A stretch of 64,000 bases of DNA from Pedobacter jejuensis (GTDB taxonomy: Bacteria > Bacteroidota > Bacteroidia > Sphingobacteriales > Sphingobacteriaceae): positions 1 to 64,000 of the forward strand of contig NZ_RBEE01000023.1 in NCBI RefSeq assembly GCF_003725795.1. Reading direction: 5' to 3'. Of the stretch, positions 26,755 to 34,766 are shown piece by piece. The notes beneath the pieces are model-generated. The model did no database searches. It had not been told where the DNA came from and saw only the letters and a program-made list of their open reading frames with translations. A program made the translations under genes and the position numbers. The stretch's first letter is position 1. Every line of letters starts with the position of its first letter.

Positions 26755-27233
26755 GATGTTTGATATTCTTGAATCATTTGCATTCCAGCTTCATTACCTT
26801 GAAGTGCTGCAAATTCCAAAGCAGATTGACCCGTTTTATCCAATATCGTAACGTCTGCATTACTATCTAGAAGCAATTTTAATACATCATTTCTGCCAAA
26901 CATAGCAGCAAACATTAAGGCAGTTCCGCCGTTTCCATGTTGCAAGTTCAAATCAGCTCCGCTTTCAATCAGCAATTTTGCTATTTCCGCATAACCTTTA
27001 AAAGAAACGCCCATCAAAGCTGTATTACCGCCGTTATCAGCATCATTTAAATCTGCTCCTGCTTCTATTAACAATTTAGCAGCTTCATACTGGTTATTGT
27101 AACATGCGATTATTAAGGGTGTAAAGCCTTTTTCATCTTTTAGGTTAATATTTGCTTTTTGCAAAATCAGTTCTTTTAATACTTCAATTTCGCCTTTTCT
27201 GGCGGCAGGAATTATAAGTTCGTTAATGTTCAT
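26751..27233 (-). CDS. Ankyrin-repeat protein
   Basis: A 160-residue protein made of about four to five ankyrin repeats: KGFTPLIIACYNNQYEAAKL, GGNTALMGVSFKGYAEIAKL, GGTALMFAAMFGRNDVLKLL and TGQSALEFAALQGNEAGMQM. No signal peptide is seen. Small ankyrin proteins accompany catalase genes in other bacteria (AnkB beside KatB in Pseudomonas supports catalase activity), and katE is nearby here, so a similar helper role is conceivable. That link is context-based only. Confidence 0.92.
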   Translation of the reverse strand: MNINELIIPAARKGEIEVLKELILQKANINLKDEKGFTPLIIACYNNQYEAAKLLIEAGADLNDADNGGNTALMGVSFKGYAEIAKLLIESGADLNLQHGNGGTALMFAAMFGRNDVLKLLLDSNADVTILDKTGQSALEFAALQGNEAGMQMIQEYQTS

Positions 27234-27441
27234 GCTTTAATAACCTTAGCTTTTTATAAAAGTTTTAACAGCGTAAAGATTTAGGAATTTCAGAAAATAT
27301 TTAATAATTATTTTAAATCAAATTTTCTTAAATTTTCCAAATTGCAGGAACTAATTATGGAACAATTAAAACATTGAAACACTTTGCTGGTTCTATTCTA
27401 AGCTTTAAATTTTTACTTATCTTTAGAATCATCCCAAAACA

Positions 27442-28827
27442 ATGAAACACTTTGATGCTATAGTTATCGGTGCCGGTCAAGCAGGCGTTCCTTTAGCTAA
27501 AAAACTTGCTCAGGCAGGAAAAAAAACCGCTATAATAGAAAAAAGAATAGTTGGTGGCACTTGTATAAATGATGGCTGCACACCAACTAAAGCCATGATT
27601 GCTTCCGCAAAAATGGTTTATCAAGCTGGTAAAGCCGATGAATTGGGTGTGAACATCGGTTCGATAAAAGTTGATTTTAAGAAGGTAAAACAGCGTAAAG
27701 ATGATATTGTAAAGCAGTTTCAACAATCTGCTCAAAAAGGTTTGGAAGAAACTAAAGGTTTAACGCTAATTATGGGAGAAGCCCGGTTTAGCGGCGAAAA
27801 AGAAGTTACCATTTTGTTGGGCAATGGGAAAGAAGAAATCATCACTGCCGATTGGATTTTCATCAATACGGGTGCTAAAACCGCAATACCAGATATAGAT
27901 GGATTGGATGAAGTAGATTTTTTAACTTCTACAACTATTCTTGAGTTAGATAAAATTCCTGATGAGTTGGTCGTAATTGGCGGCAACTACATTGGTTTAG
28001 AGTTTGGCCAAATGTTTAGCAGGTTTGGCAGCAAGGTAACCATCATTGAGCAGTCATCCACAATTTTGGCAAGAGAAGATGAAGATGTTTCGGCTTCATT
28101 AACCGAAATATTAAAGGATGAAAAAATTGAAATCATAACCAACGCTGTGGTTGAAAAGTTTACATCGCATAAAAAGAATAAAATAGAAGTAGAACTTAAA
28201 GCTGATAACACCACCAAAAAGATAACTGCTAGTCATGTTTTAATCGCTACAGGTAGGATACCGCAAACCAAAAATTTAGGCTTAGAGTTTTGTGGCGTAA
28301 AAACAGATGAGAAAGGACATATCCTGTTAAACAATAAATTAGAAACAAATGTTAAGGGGATTTTTGCTTTAGGTGATGTTAAAGGTGGACCAGCATTTAC
28401 GCATATTGCATACAACGATTACACAATTGTTTATCGTAATTTAATCGAAAAAACAAAATACAGCATTAAAAACAGACCAGTACCATATTGCATGTTTACC
28501 GACCCACAATTGGGCAGAATTGGTATGTCTGAAAAAGAAGCCAAAGAGAAAAAACTTGATTATAAAGTTGCCTTGTTACCAATGGCTTATGTTGCCCGAG
28601 GAATTGAAACCAATGAAACTAAAGGCTTAATGAAAGCGATTGTTGATGCAAAGAGTAAAAAGATATTAGGTGCGGCTATTTTAGCTTCAGAAGGAGGGGA
28701 AATTGTATCGGTTTTACAAATGGCAATGGAAGGCGGTATAACGTATGATAAAATTAGATACGGAGTTTTTGCACATCCAACCTATTCAGAATCACTGAAT
28801 AATCTCTTTATGAAGCTTGATGATTAG
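27442..28827 (+). CDS. FAD-dependent pyridine nucleotide-disulfide reductase
   Basis: A 461-residue flavoprotein of the MerA/lipoamide dehydrogenase class. The FAD-binding GAGQAG (10-15), redox-active pair Cys41/Cys46 in GGTCINDGCTPTK, NAD(P) Rossmann motif VIGGNYIGLEFGQ, second FAD motif GIFALGDVKGGP and dimer-interface His445/Glu450 in AHPTYSE are all intact, so disulfide reduction is expected. The metal-binding domain and Cys tail of true mercuric reductases are absent. The ABC ATPase gene starts 2 bp after its stop and the operon continues into egtB and egtD, so a substrate linked to ergothioneine (for example its disulfide) is a reasonable guess. Confidence 0.9.
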   Translation: MKHFDAIVIGAGQAGVPLAKKLAQAGKKTAIIEKRIVGGTCINDGCTPTKAMIASAKMVYQAGKADELGVNIGSIKVDFKKVKQRKDDIVKQFQQSAQKGLEETKGLTLIMGEARFSGEKEVTILLGNGKEEIITADWIFINTGAKTAIPDIDGLDEVDFLTSTTILELDKIPDELVVIGGNYIGLEFGQMFSRFGSKVTIIEQSSTILAREDEDVSASLTEILKDEKIEIITNAVVEKFTSHKKNKIEVELKADNTTKKITASHVLIATGRIPQTKNLGLEFCGVKTDEKGHILLNNKLETNVKGIFALGDVKGGPAFTHIAYNDYTIVYRNLIEKTKYSIKNRPVPYCMFTDPQLGRIGMSEKEAKEKKLDYKVALLPMAYVARGIETNETKGLMKAIVDAKSKKILGAAILASEGGEIVSVLQMAMEGGITYDKIRYGVFAHPTYSESLNNLFMKLDD

Positions 28828-28829
28828 AA

Positions 28830-29786
28830 ATGATTGAACTTAAAAATGTTAGTAAGAAGTATGGTGAAACGATAGCCGTAAATCAGGTTTCTTTCGAAGT
28901 TAAAGAAAAAGAAAATTTGGTTTTGCTAGGCACAAGTGGTTGTGGTAAAACTACAACGCTAAAAATGATTAACCGACTTATTAATCCTGACGAAGGTGAA
29001 ATCATTCTCAACGGACAAAATATTATCAATCAAAATACAGAAATTTTAAGAAAAGGAATTGGATATGTTATGCAAAATATAGGCCTTTTTCCACACTATA
29101 CCGTAGAAGAAAACATCGCGATAGTTCCTAAATTATTAAAGTGGGATAAAAAGAAAATTCAAGACCGGGTGTATGAACTTACCGAGAAACTTCATCTTCC
29201 AACAAATTCTCTTAAACTTTTTCCTAACGAATTAAGTGGAGGGCAGCAACAAAGGGTAGGCCTTGCTCGTGCTTTGGTATCAGATCCTGCTGTATTATTA
29301 ATGGACGAACCCTTTGGTGCGTTAGACAATGTTACAAGAACCAGTATCCGAAAAGAATTTAAAGATTTAGAAGAACTCAAAAGAAAAACCATGGTGATGG
29401 TTACGCATGATGTCGAAGAAGCTTTTGAACTTGCCGATAGAATTTGCTTGATGGATAAAGGTAATATTATGCAAATTGGAACGCCCAAAGAGTTGCTTTT
29501 TAATCCCGCTAACGATTTTGCAAAAACGTTTTTAGATGGACAACGTTTGGCGTTAGAATTTAAGATTGTCACCATTGAAGACATCTGGGAAATGCTCCCA
29601 AATGCAATGCACACTACCAAAAGTTTAAGTGCTAATGTAAGCGTTTGGGATGCAATGGAAAAATTACGCAGCACACAAGCAACGGAACTGCAATTTTCAA
29701 ACAAGACTCAACAATATAAAAGCGCAAGTTTTGACGAATTAATTAAAGCTTTTAATCAGTATAAAAATTTTACAAAACATGAATGA
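28830..29786 (+). CDS. ABC transporter ATPase (OpuCA/EgtV-like)
   Basis: A 318-residue ATPase. Walker A GTSGCGKTT, Q-loop YVMQNIGLFPHYT, signature LSGGQQQRVGLARAL, Walker B VLLMDEPFGALD and the H-loop MVTHDVEE are present. This is the pattern of quaternary-amine (betaine/choline/ergothioneine) importers. The C-terminal ~75 residues contain a single CBS-like segment (SLSANVSVWDAMEKLRSTQA), shorter than the paired CBS domains of OpuCA. The next gene, a fused permease and binding protein, starts 8 bp before its stop. Its position with egtB and egtD suggests ergothioneine or a precursor as cargo. Confidence 0.92.
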   Translation: MIELKNVSKKYGETIAVNQVSFEVKEKENLVLLGTSGCGKTTTLKMINRLINPDEGEIILNGQNIINQNTEILRKGIGYVMQNIGLFPHYTVEENIAIVPKLLKWDKKKIQDRVYELTEKLHLPTNSLKLFPNELSGGQQQRVGLARALVSDPAVLLMDEPFGALDNVTRTSIRKEFKDLEELKRKTMVMVTHDVEEAFELADRICLMDKGNIMQIGTPKELLFNPANDFAKTFLDGQRLALEFKIVTIEDIWEMLPNAMHTTKSLSANVSVWDAMEKLRSTQATELQFSNKTQQYKSASFDELIKAFNQYKNFTKHE

Positions 29787-31347
29787 GCAACAAACGCTGT
29801 GGCAATTCATGTCGATGGAATCGGATAAATTGCTTAGCCAAACCGTACAACACATTGGTTTAACGTTTATTTCGCTGTTGTTCGCAATTGCAATAGGTTT
29901 GCCTCTAGGGATTTTAATCGCTCGTAGGCGTAAATTATCTGGAATTATTTTAGGCGTTGCAGGCGTTTTACAAACCGTACCAAGCATTGCTTTGCTGGGC
30001 TTTATGATTCCAATTTTAGGTATCGGAGCCAAACCTGCAATTGTTGCGCTACTTATTTATGCACTACTCCCAATTATTAGAAATACCTACACCGGCATTA
30101 TTGGCATTGATAAACACATTATCGAAGCTGCAAAAGCCATGGGGATGAGCAAATCGCAAATTTTATTTAAAGTAGAAATTCCTTTGGCAATGCCTGTTCT
30201 TCTTGCAGGAATCCGTACCGCAACCGTAATAAATGTTGGTGTGGCAACGCTGGCATCGTACATTGCTGCTGGTGGTTTGGGCGAGTTTATTTTCGGTGGT
30301 ATATCGCTCAATAATACCAATATGATTTTGGCTGGTGCTATTCCTGCAGCGCTGCTTGCCATTTTATTGGATGGATTACTTGCGCTAACCCAAAAATTAG
30401 ATTTTAAAAAACTCAAAAAAGTATTAATCTTTTCTTCCGTTTTTTTAATTTTTTTAACTGCTTTTTACGTTTTGCCCTCGGCTTATGGCTCTGGTTTAAA
30501 GGCTGGTTTCACACCAGAATTTATGGGCAGGCAGGATGGCGATTTAGGTTTAAAATCGGCTTATGGATTAAAAATTAAAACCGTTGTAATTAGTGATGCA
30601 GTAATGTATAAAGCTGCTTTTTCAAAAGAACTGGATGTAATTAGTGGTTACTCTACTGATGGACGGCTCAAAGCTTTTGGACTAAAAATTCTAAAAGACG
30701 ATAAAGGAATCTTCCCACCTTATTATGCCGCACCCATTGTAAATCAAGCTTCATTAAGCAAATTCCCCGAATTAGAAGATGTTTTAAATTTATTGGCAGG
30801 TAGAATCACCGATTCTGTTATGACCGATTTAAATTATCGAACCGATTATCTTCATCAAACACCAGAAAAAGTAGCGAGAGATTTTTTAGTGAAAGTTGGT
30901 TTATATAAATCGCCAAAAGGAGGAGCTGGAGAAACCATTAAAATTGGCTCAAAAATTTTTGGCGAGCAATACATTTTGGCAGAAATTTACAGCATGCTTA
31001 TAAAAGGAAATACCAATTATCAAGTGGAAACTAAAACCGGTTTAGGTGGCACAAAAATTTGTTTTGATGCTTTGGTTAACAACCAAATCGATTTTTATCC
31101 AGAATATACGGGTACCGGATTGTTAGCCATTTTAAAACCCGACAATAAAATTGTTTCGCAAATATCTCACAACAAAGATGAGACGTATAGATATGTAAGT
31201 GATGAGTTTAGTAAAAAATATAAGATTAAATGGTTAAAACCAATTGGGTTTAATAATTCTTATGCGTTGATGATGCGACAAAAACAATCCTCAGAAATAG
31301 ATGTTAATACCATAACAGATCTCAAGAACTATCTCGATAAAAATTAA
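29779..31347 (+). CDS. ABC permease fused to a circularly permuted substrate-binding domain
   Basis: A 522-residue fusion. Residues ~15-235 are the permease, with about six membrane helices and the EAA loop EAAKAMGMSKSQILFKVEIP (116-135). The binding domain is of OpuAC type, but its halves are in the opposite order to the usual one. The normally second half (LKAGFTPEF at 240, VISGYSTDGR 287-296, GIFPPYYAAPIV 310-321, KVARDFL) comes first. After a glycine-rich linker (~377-385) the normally first half follows (IKIGSKIFGEQYILAEIYSM from 387, TGLGGTKICFDAL, DFYPEYTGTG, IGFNNSYALMM) and ends at TITDLKNYL. Permease/binding fusions of this family include ergothioneine importers EgtU. It overlaps the ATPase gene and egtB. 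Confidence 0.9.
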   Translation: MNEQQTLWQFMSMESDKLLSQTVQHIGLTFISLLFAIAIGLPLGILIARRRKLSGIILGVAGVLQTVPSIALLGFMIPILGIGAKPAIVALLIYALLPIIRNTYTGIIGIDKHIIEAAKAMGMSKSQILFKVEIPLAMPVLLAGIRTATVINVGVATLASYIAAGGLGEFIFGGISLNNTNMILAGAIPAALLAILLDGLLALTQKLDFKKLKKVLIFSSVFLIFLTAFYVLPSAYGSGLKAGFTPEFMGRQDGDLGLKSAYGLKIKTVVISDAVMYKAAFSKELDVISGYSTDGRLKAFGLKILKDDKGIFPPYYAAPIVNQASLSKFPELEDVLNLLAGRITDSVMTDLNYRTDYLHQTPEKVARDFLVKVGLYKSPKGGAGETIKIGSKIFGEQYILAEIYSMLIKGNTNYQVETKTGLGGTKICFDALVNNQIDFYPEYTGTGLLAILKPDNKIVSQISHNKDETYRYVSDEFSKKYKIKWLKPIGFNNSYALMMRQKQSSEIDVNTITDLKNYLDKN

Positions 31348-32498
31348 TGAATCTTGCTGAAAAATACCTAAGCATAAGAAAACATGCTGAACAACTTTGT
31401 GAGCCTTTACAAATAGAGGATTACGTAGTTCAACCTGTTGTAGATGTTAGTCCGCCGAAATGGCATTTAGGGCATACCACATGGTTTTTCGAAACCTTTA
31501 TTTTAAAACCATACTCAACTTCTTACCAGGTTTTTAACGAAGATTACAATTACGTATTTAACAGTTATTACGAAACCGTAGGCAATCGTGTTATTCGTAC
31601 CGATAGAGGAAACTTGAGTAGACCAAGCGTAAATGAAGTGTATCAATACCGCCATTATGTAGATGATGCAATGGTATCGTTTCTTTCCACAGAAATATCA
31701 TCAGAAGTGCTTGAATTAGTAATTTTGGGTTTCAACCACGAGCAACAACATCAAGAATTACTGCTAACAGATATAAAATTTATTCTTGGCAATAATCCAC
31801 TTTTCCCAGTTTACGATTCAAATAAAAAGGAAACTATATCAGAGCATATCAACAACGCTAATATGCTTACCGTTTCCGAAGGCATTTATGAAATCGGCTA
31901 TGATGGAAATGATTTTTGCTTCGATAATGAGTTAAACCGACATAAAGTTTATTTAAACGAATTTGAAATCTGTTCTAATTTGGTTTCAAATGAATCGTAT
32001 TTAGATTTTATAAATGATGGAGGTTATCAAAATTTTAATTTTTGGCATGCTGAAGGTTGGGATTGGGTAAATACCAACAAGATTAATGCACCAATGTACT
32101 GGCATTTAATTGATGTTAAGTGGATGAATTATACACTTCAAGGTTTAAAAGAAATCAATCTAAATGAGCCTGTAACCCATATTAGTTATTACGAAGCTTA
32201 TGCTTTTGCAAGTTGGAAAGGATTGCGATTACCAACAGAATTTGAATGGGAAATAGCAGCAAAAAACTTTAACTGGGGCGAGCGGTGGGAGTGGACCGAA
32301 AGTGCTTACTTGCCATATCCAGGTTTTAGTAAAGCTCCAGGTGCAATTGGAGAATACAATGGAAAGTTTATGGTAAACCAAAAAGTGTTACGTGGTTCAT
32401 CAATCGCTACACCTGCAGAACATAGTCGCATAACATACAGAAATTTTTTTCACTCACATTTAAGATGGCAATACACAGGCATTCGTCTTGCTAAATAG
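31347..32498 (+). CDS. egtB: Ergothioneine biosynthesis sulfoxide synthase EgtB
   Basis: A 383-residue protein with the two domains of EgtB. The N-terminal DinB-like part supplies the iron site: His43 in WHLGHTTWFFE, and His131 and His135 in NHEQQHQELL. The C-terminal formylglycine-generating-enzyme-like domain has GLRLPTEFEWEIAAK, WEWTESAYLPYPGF, VLRGSSIATP and the family hallmark LRWQYTGIRLAK. It joins hercynine to a thiol donor with oxygen. No EgtA or EgtC gene lies here, so use of free cysteine rather than gamma-glutamylcysteine is possible. Its ATG overlaps the last base of the transporter stop, so it is in the same operon. Confidence 0.93.
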   Translation: MNLAEKYLSIRKHAEQLCEPLQIEDYVVQPVVDVSPPKWHLGHTTWFFETFILKPYSTSYQVFNEDYNYVFNSYYETVGNRVIRTDRGNLSRPSVNEVYQYRHYVDDAMVSFLSTEISSEVLELVILGFNHEQQHQELLLTDIKFILGNNPLFPVYDSNKKETISEHINNANMLTVSEGIYEIGYDGNDFCFDNELNRHKVYLNEFEICSNLVSNESYLDFINDGGYQNFNFWHAEGWDWVNTNKINAPMYWHLIDVKWMNYTLQGLKEINLNEPVTHISYYEAYAFASWKGLRLPTEFEWEIAAKNFNWGERWEWTESAYLPYPGFSKAPGAIGEYNGKFMVNQKVLRGSSIATPAEHSRITYRNFFHSHLRWQYTGIRLAK

Positions 32499-32504
32499 AA
32501 ATTT

Positions 32505-33476
32505 ATGATGCTTACAACAGAAAAAACCACAGTAAATAATACTCAATTTTTGAAAGAAACTTTGGCAGGATTAAATGCCGAGCCAAAGCGAATGTTTTCA
32601 AAATACTTTTACGATGAAACTGGCGACCATATCTTTCAGCAGATTATGGATATGGAAGAATATTACCTTACCAATGCTGAAATGGAAATTATGCAATACC
32701 AGGCAAACAGCATTGCAAACGTAATTTCTGTTGATAATGAAGCTTTTGATTTAATTGAATTAGGCGCTGGTGATGCAACAAAATCCATTCATTTGCTGAA
32801 AACACTCCTTGATAAAAACCTGAATTTCAAATATTATCCTATTGATTTTTCGGAGCATGTAATAAACGATTTGGACGCGAATTTGCCTGAAAAGCTTCCT
32901 GAATTAACATTTGAAGGTTTGAATGGCGACTATTTCGATATGCTTAAAAAGGCTGCAGAGATTTCGGATAGGAAAAAAGTTGTTTTGTTTATGGGAGCAA
33001 ACATTGGCAATATGAATGTTAGTGAAGCCCGAGAATTCTGCTTAAGCCTCAAACAATTGTTATCTCCTGATGATATTCTGATTATAGGTTTTGATTTGAA
33101 AAAAAATCCACAGCAAATATTAGCAGCCTATAACGATAAAGCAGGCATTACTCGTTCGTTTAATTTGAATTTACTTAGCCGAATTAACCGCGAACTTGAT
33201 GGAAACTTTGATGTAAGTGCCTTTGAACATTACGCCAATTACGACCCAGAAACTGGCTCATGCAAAAGCTATCTAATTAGTTTAAAAAATCAAATCGTAA
33301 ATATTGGTAGCAATGCAATTCATTTCTCAGAGAATGAATTTATTATGATGGAAATTTCACAAAAGTACTCACTAAACGAGATTGATGAACTTGCGCAATC
33401 ATCAGGTTTTCAATTGATAAACTCTTTTACCGACCAACAAAACTATTTTGTTGATGCAGTGTGGAAAGTTGGCTAA
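32505..33476 (+). CDS. egtD: L-histidine N(alpha)-methyltransferase EgtD
   Basis: A 323-residue methyltransferase of the PF10017 type. Motifs are MFSKYFYDETGDHIFQQIMD, the SAM-binding LIELGAGDATKSIHLL, YYPIDFSEHVI, VLFMGANIGNM and GFDLKKNP. It makes hercynine (trimethyl-histidine) from histidine, the substrate of EgtB, whose gene ends 6 bp before. Start ATG 32505, with a second ATG directly after. Last gene of the operon, it shares its end with the convergent class V aminotransferase gene. Confidence 0.95.
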   Translation: MMLTTEKTTVNNTQFLKETLAGLNAEPKRMFSKYFYDETGDHIFQQIMDMEEYYLTNAEMEIMQYQANSIANVISVDNEAFDLIELGAGDATKSIHLLKTLLDKNLNFKYYPIDFSEHVINDLDANLPEKLPELTFEGLNGDYFDMLKKAAEISDRKKVVLFMGANIGNMNVSEAREFCLSLKQLLSPDDILIIGFDLKKNPQQILAAYNDKAGITRSFNLNLLSRINRELDGNFDVSAFEHYANYDPETGSCKSYLISLKNQIVNIGSNAIHFSENEFIMMEISQKYSLNEIDELAQSSGFQLINSFTDQQNYFVDAVWKVG

Positions 33477-34553
33477 TTAATCCAAAACACCCAATAAAGA
33501 GTTTAAATCTTCTTCTGTATTGTAAAAATTAAAAGAAATACGCGTTCCGGCACCTCTTGGCGAACATAAAATCTTTTCGGCAATTAGCTTATCAACTGTT
33601 TGTTTATCAAGTGGTAAACTCATAATAGAAGATTGTTCTTTTCGCTCCACCATCCAATCTGTAAGCAATCCTTTTTGGTGCAAAGCTCTTCTGGCTTGGT
33701 TTGCCAGGTTTGCTGTAGTTTTTTCAATTGAGTTTAAGCCAATCTCGTTTAGATATTTAACACCCTCGTTTAATGTTCCAAAACTTAAGCTATCTAAATG
33801 TCCGGGTTCTAAACTAAGCGATAAATAATCTCTGCCGCTTAAAAATGGTGCAGATGGCAATGCAGAATGCTTTCTGTTTTCGTAAAGTACTTCTTTAACT
33901 TTATCTGATAAGAAAATGTATCCGTTTCCATAACCGCCTAAAAGCCATTTATAGCCACTACCTATCAAAACATCTAATCCCGATTGCTCGAAATTAAACT
34001 CAGCAGTACCCAAAAATTGTGTACCATCAGCAATCAAAATCAAATCGGGGAAATTAGCTTTTAAATTTTTGATAAAATCACTTTGCATTTTCAAACCGCT
34101 GATGTATTGAACCATGCTAAATGCAAATACGGTCGGTTTAAATTTTTCGATGGCATTTAATATGTTTTCTTCAAGATTAGCATCAATTGCCACCTCTAAA
34201 AACTCAAATCCTCTGCTCGTAACCGGATAACTTACTGATGGGTAATCTTCTTGCAGCAATAAAAAACGGTGATTTCCAGCCAATCCATTTAAAATAGCAT
34301 TAAATCCACTCGAAAAATTCTGATTTAAATAGGTATTATCTTTCTTGGACGAAAAGCTTTCGGAAAGATTTAGTCTTAAATCTTCCATAACTTTTAAATT
34401 ATTGGCTCTAAAGGTACTTCCACCTTCAATAAATTCAGCATCATGTTGCTTACGCCAATTGGCAATTTCTACAGATAATAATCCTGAATTTGCTGTATTC
34501 AAGTAAACGCAATTTTTAAGAATCGGGAAGTTTTCGCTAAACGTCATCCTCAA
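33477..34553 (-). CDS. Class V aminotransferase-fold PLP enzyme (possible EgtE-like C-S lyase)
   Basis: A 358-residue fold-type I PLP enzyme. The cofactor Asp region ILIADGTQFLG and the Schiff-base lysine in SGYKWLLGGYGNGYIF (lysine in the class V pattern) are clear, as is a C-terminal RISFNFYNTEEDL. The family includes cysteine desulfurases, kynureninases, isopenicillin epimerase-like proteins and EgtE. No desulfurase-type catalytic Cys loop is evident. It is convergent with and adjacent to egtD, and EgtE is the only core step otherwise missing from this locus, so a C-S lyase role is attractive, but its separate strand and promoter weaken the case. Confidence 0.8.
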   Translation of the reverse strand: MRMTFSENFPILKNCVYLNTANSGLLSVEIANWRKQHDAEFIEGGSTFRANNLKVMEDLRLNLSESFSSKKDNTYLNQNFSSGFNAILNGLAGNHRFLLLQEDYPSVSYPVTSRGFEFLEVAIDANLEENILNAIEKFKPTVFAFSMVQYISGLKMQSDFIKNLKANFPDLILIADGTQFLGTAEFNFEQSGLDVLIGSGYKWLLGGYGNGYIFLSDKVKEVLYENRKHSALPSAPFLSGRDYLSLSLEPGHLDSLSFGTLNEGVKYLNEIGLNSIEKTTANLANQARRALHQKGLLTDWMVERKEQSSIMSLPLDKQTVDKLIAEKILCSPRGAGTRISFNFYNTEEDLNSLLGVLD

Positions 34554-34656
34554 AAATAAATAAATAACTCTAGCATAAGAATTATAATTTATAAGTGCTT
34601 TAAGGTTAATTTAAGAATAAGAAATCCTTTAAATGCAGTTCATTTCTACTTCAGAG

Positions 34657-34701
34657 GTAAAACTAAGTTAATCATAGGTTCACATAAGGGCGATAGCTTT
34701 G
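34657..34701 (+). promoter_or_regulatory. PHO-box-like repeats and -7 element before second SusC
   Basis: Units GTAAAAC (34657), TTAATCA (34668) and TTCACAT (34679) are 11 bp apart. TAGCTTTG at 34694-34701 is an exact TAnnTTTG -7 element, and it starts 15 bp after the start of the last unit, as in the two promoters of the phosphorus locus. The leader to ATG 34767 is about 60 bp. Individual units are weaker matches here. Confidence 0.4.
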
Positions 34702-34766
34702 CCCCATTCTAAGGAACCAAGGAAATTAAACTAAAACGGTTTAGGCCGATAACTAATTTTTAACAA

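Noticed and set aside
27234..27441. Repeat or CRISPR-like pattern in AT-rich gap
   Set aside because: Only low-complexity AT runs, with no regular repeat and spacer units.
29779..31347. Ordinary glycine betaine importer
   Set aside because: The motifs alone would allow it, but the overlap with egtB and the shared operon with egtD make an ergothioneine-related cargo more likely; betaine remains the alternative.
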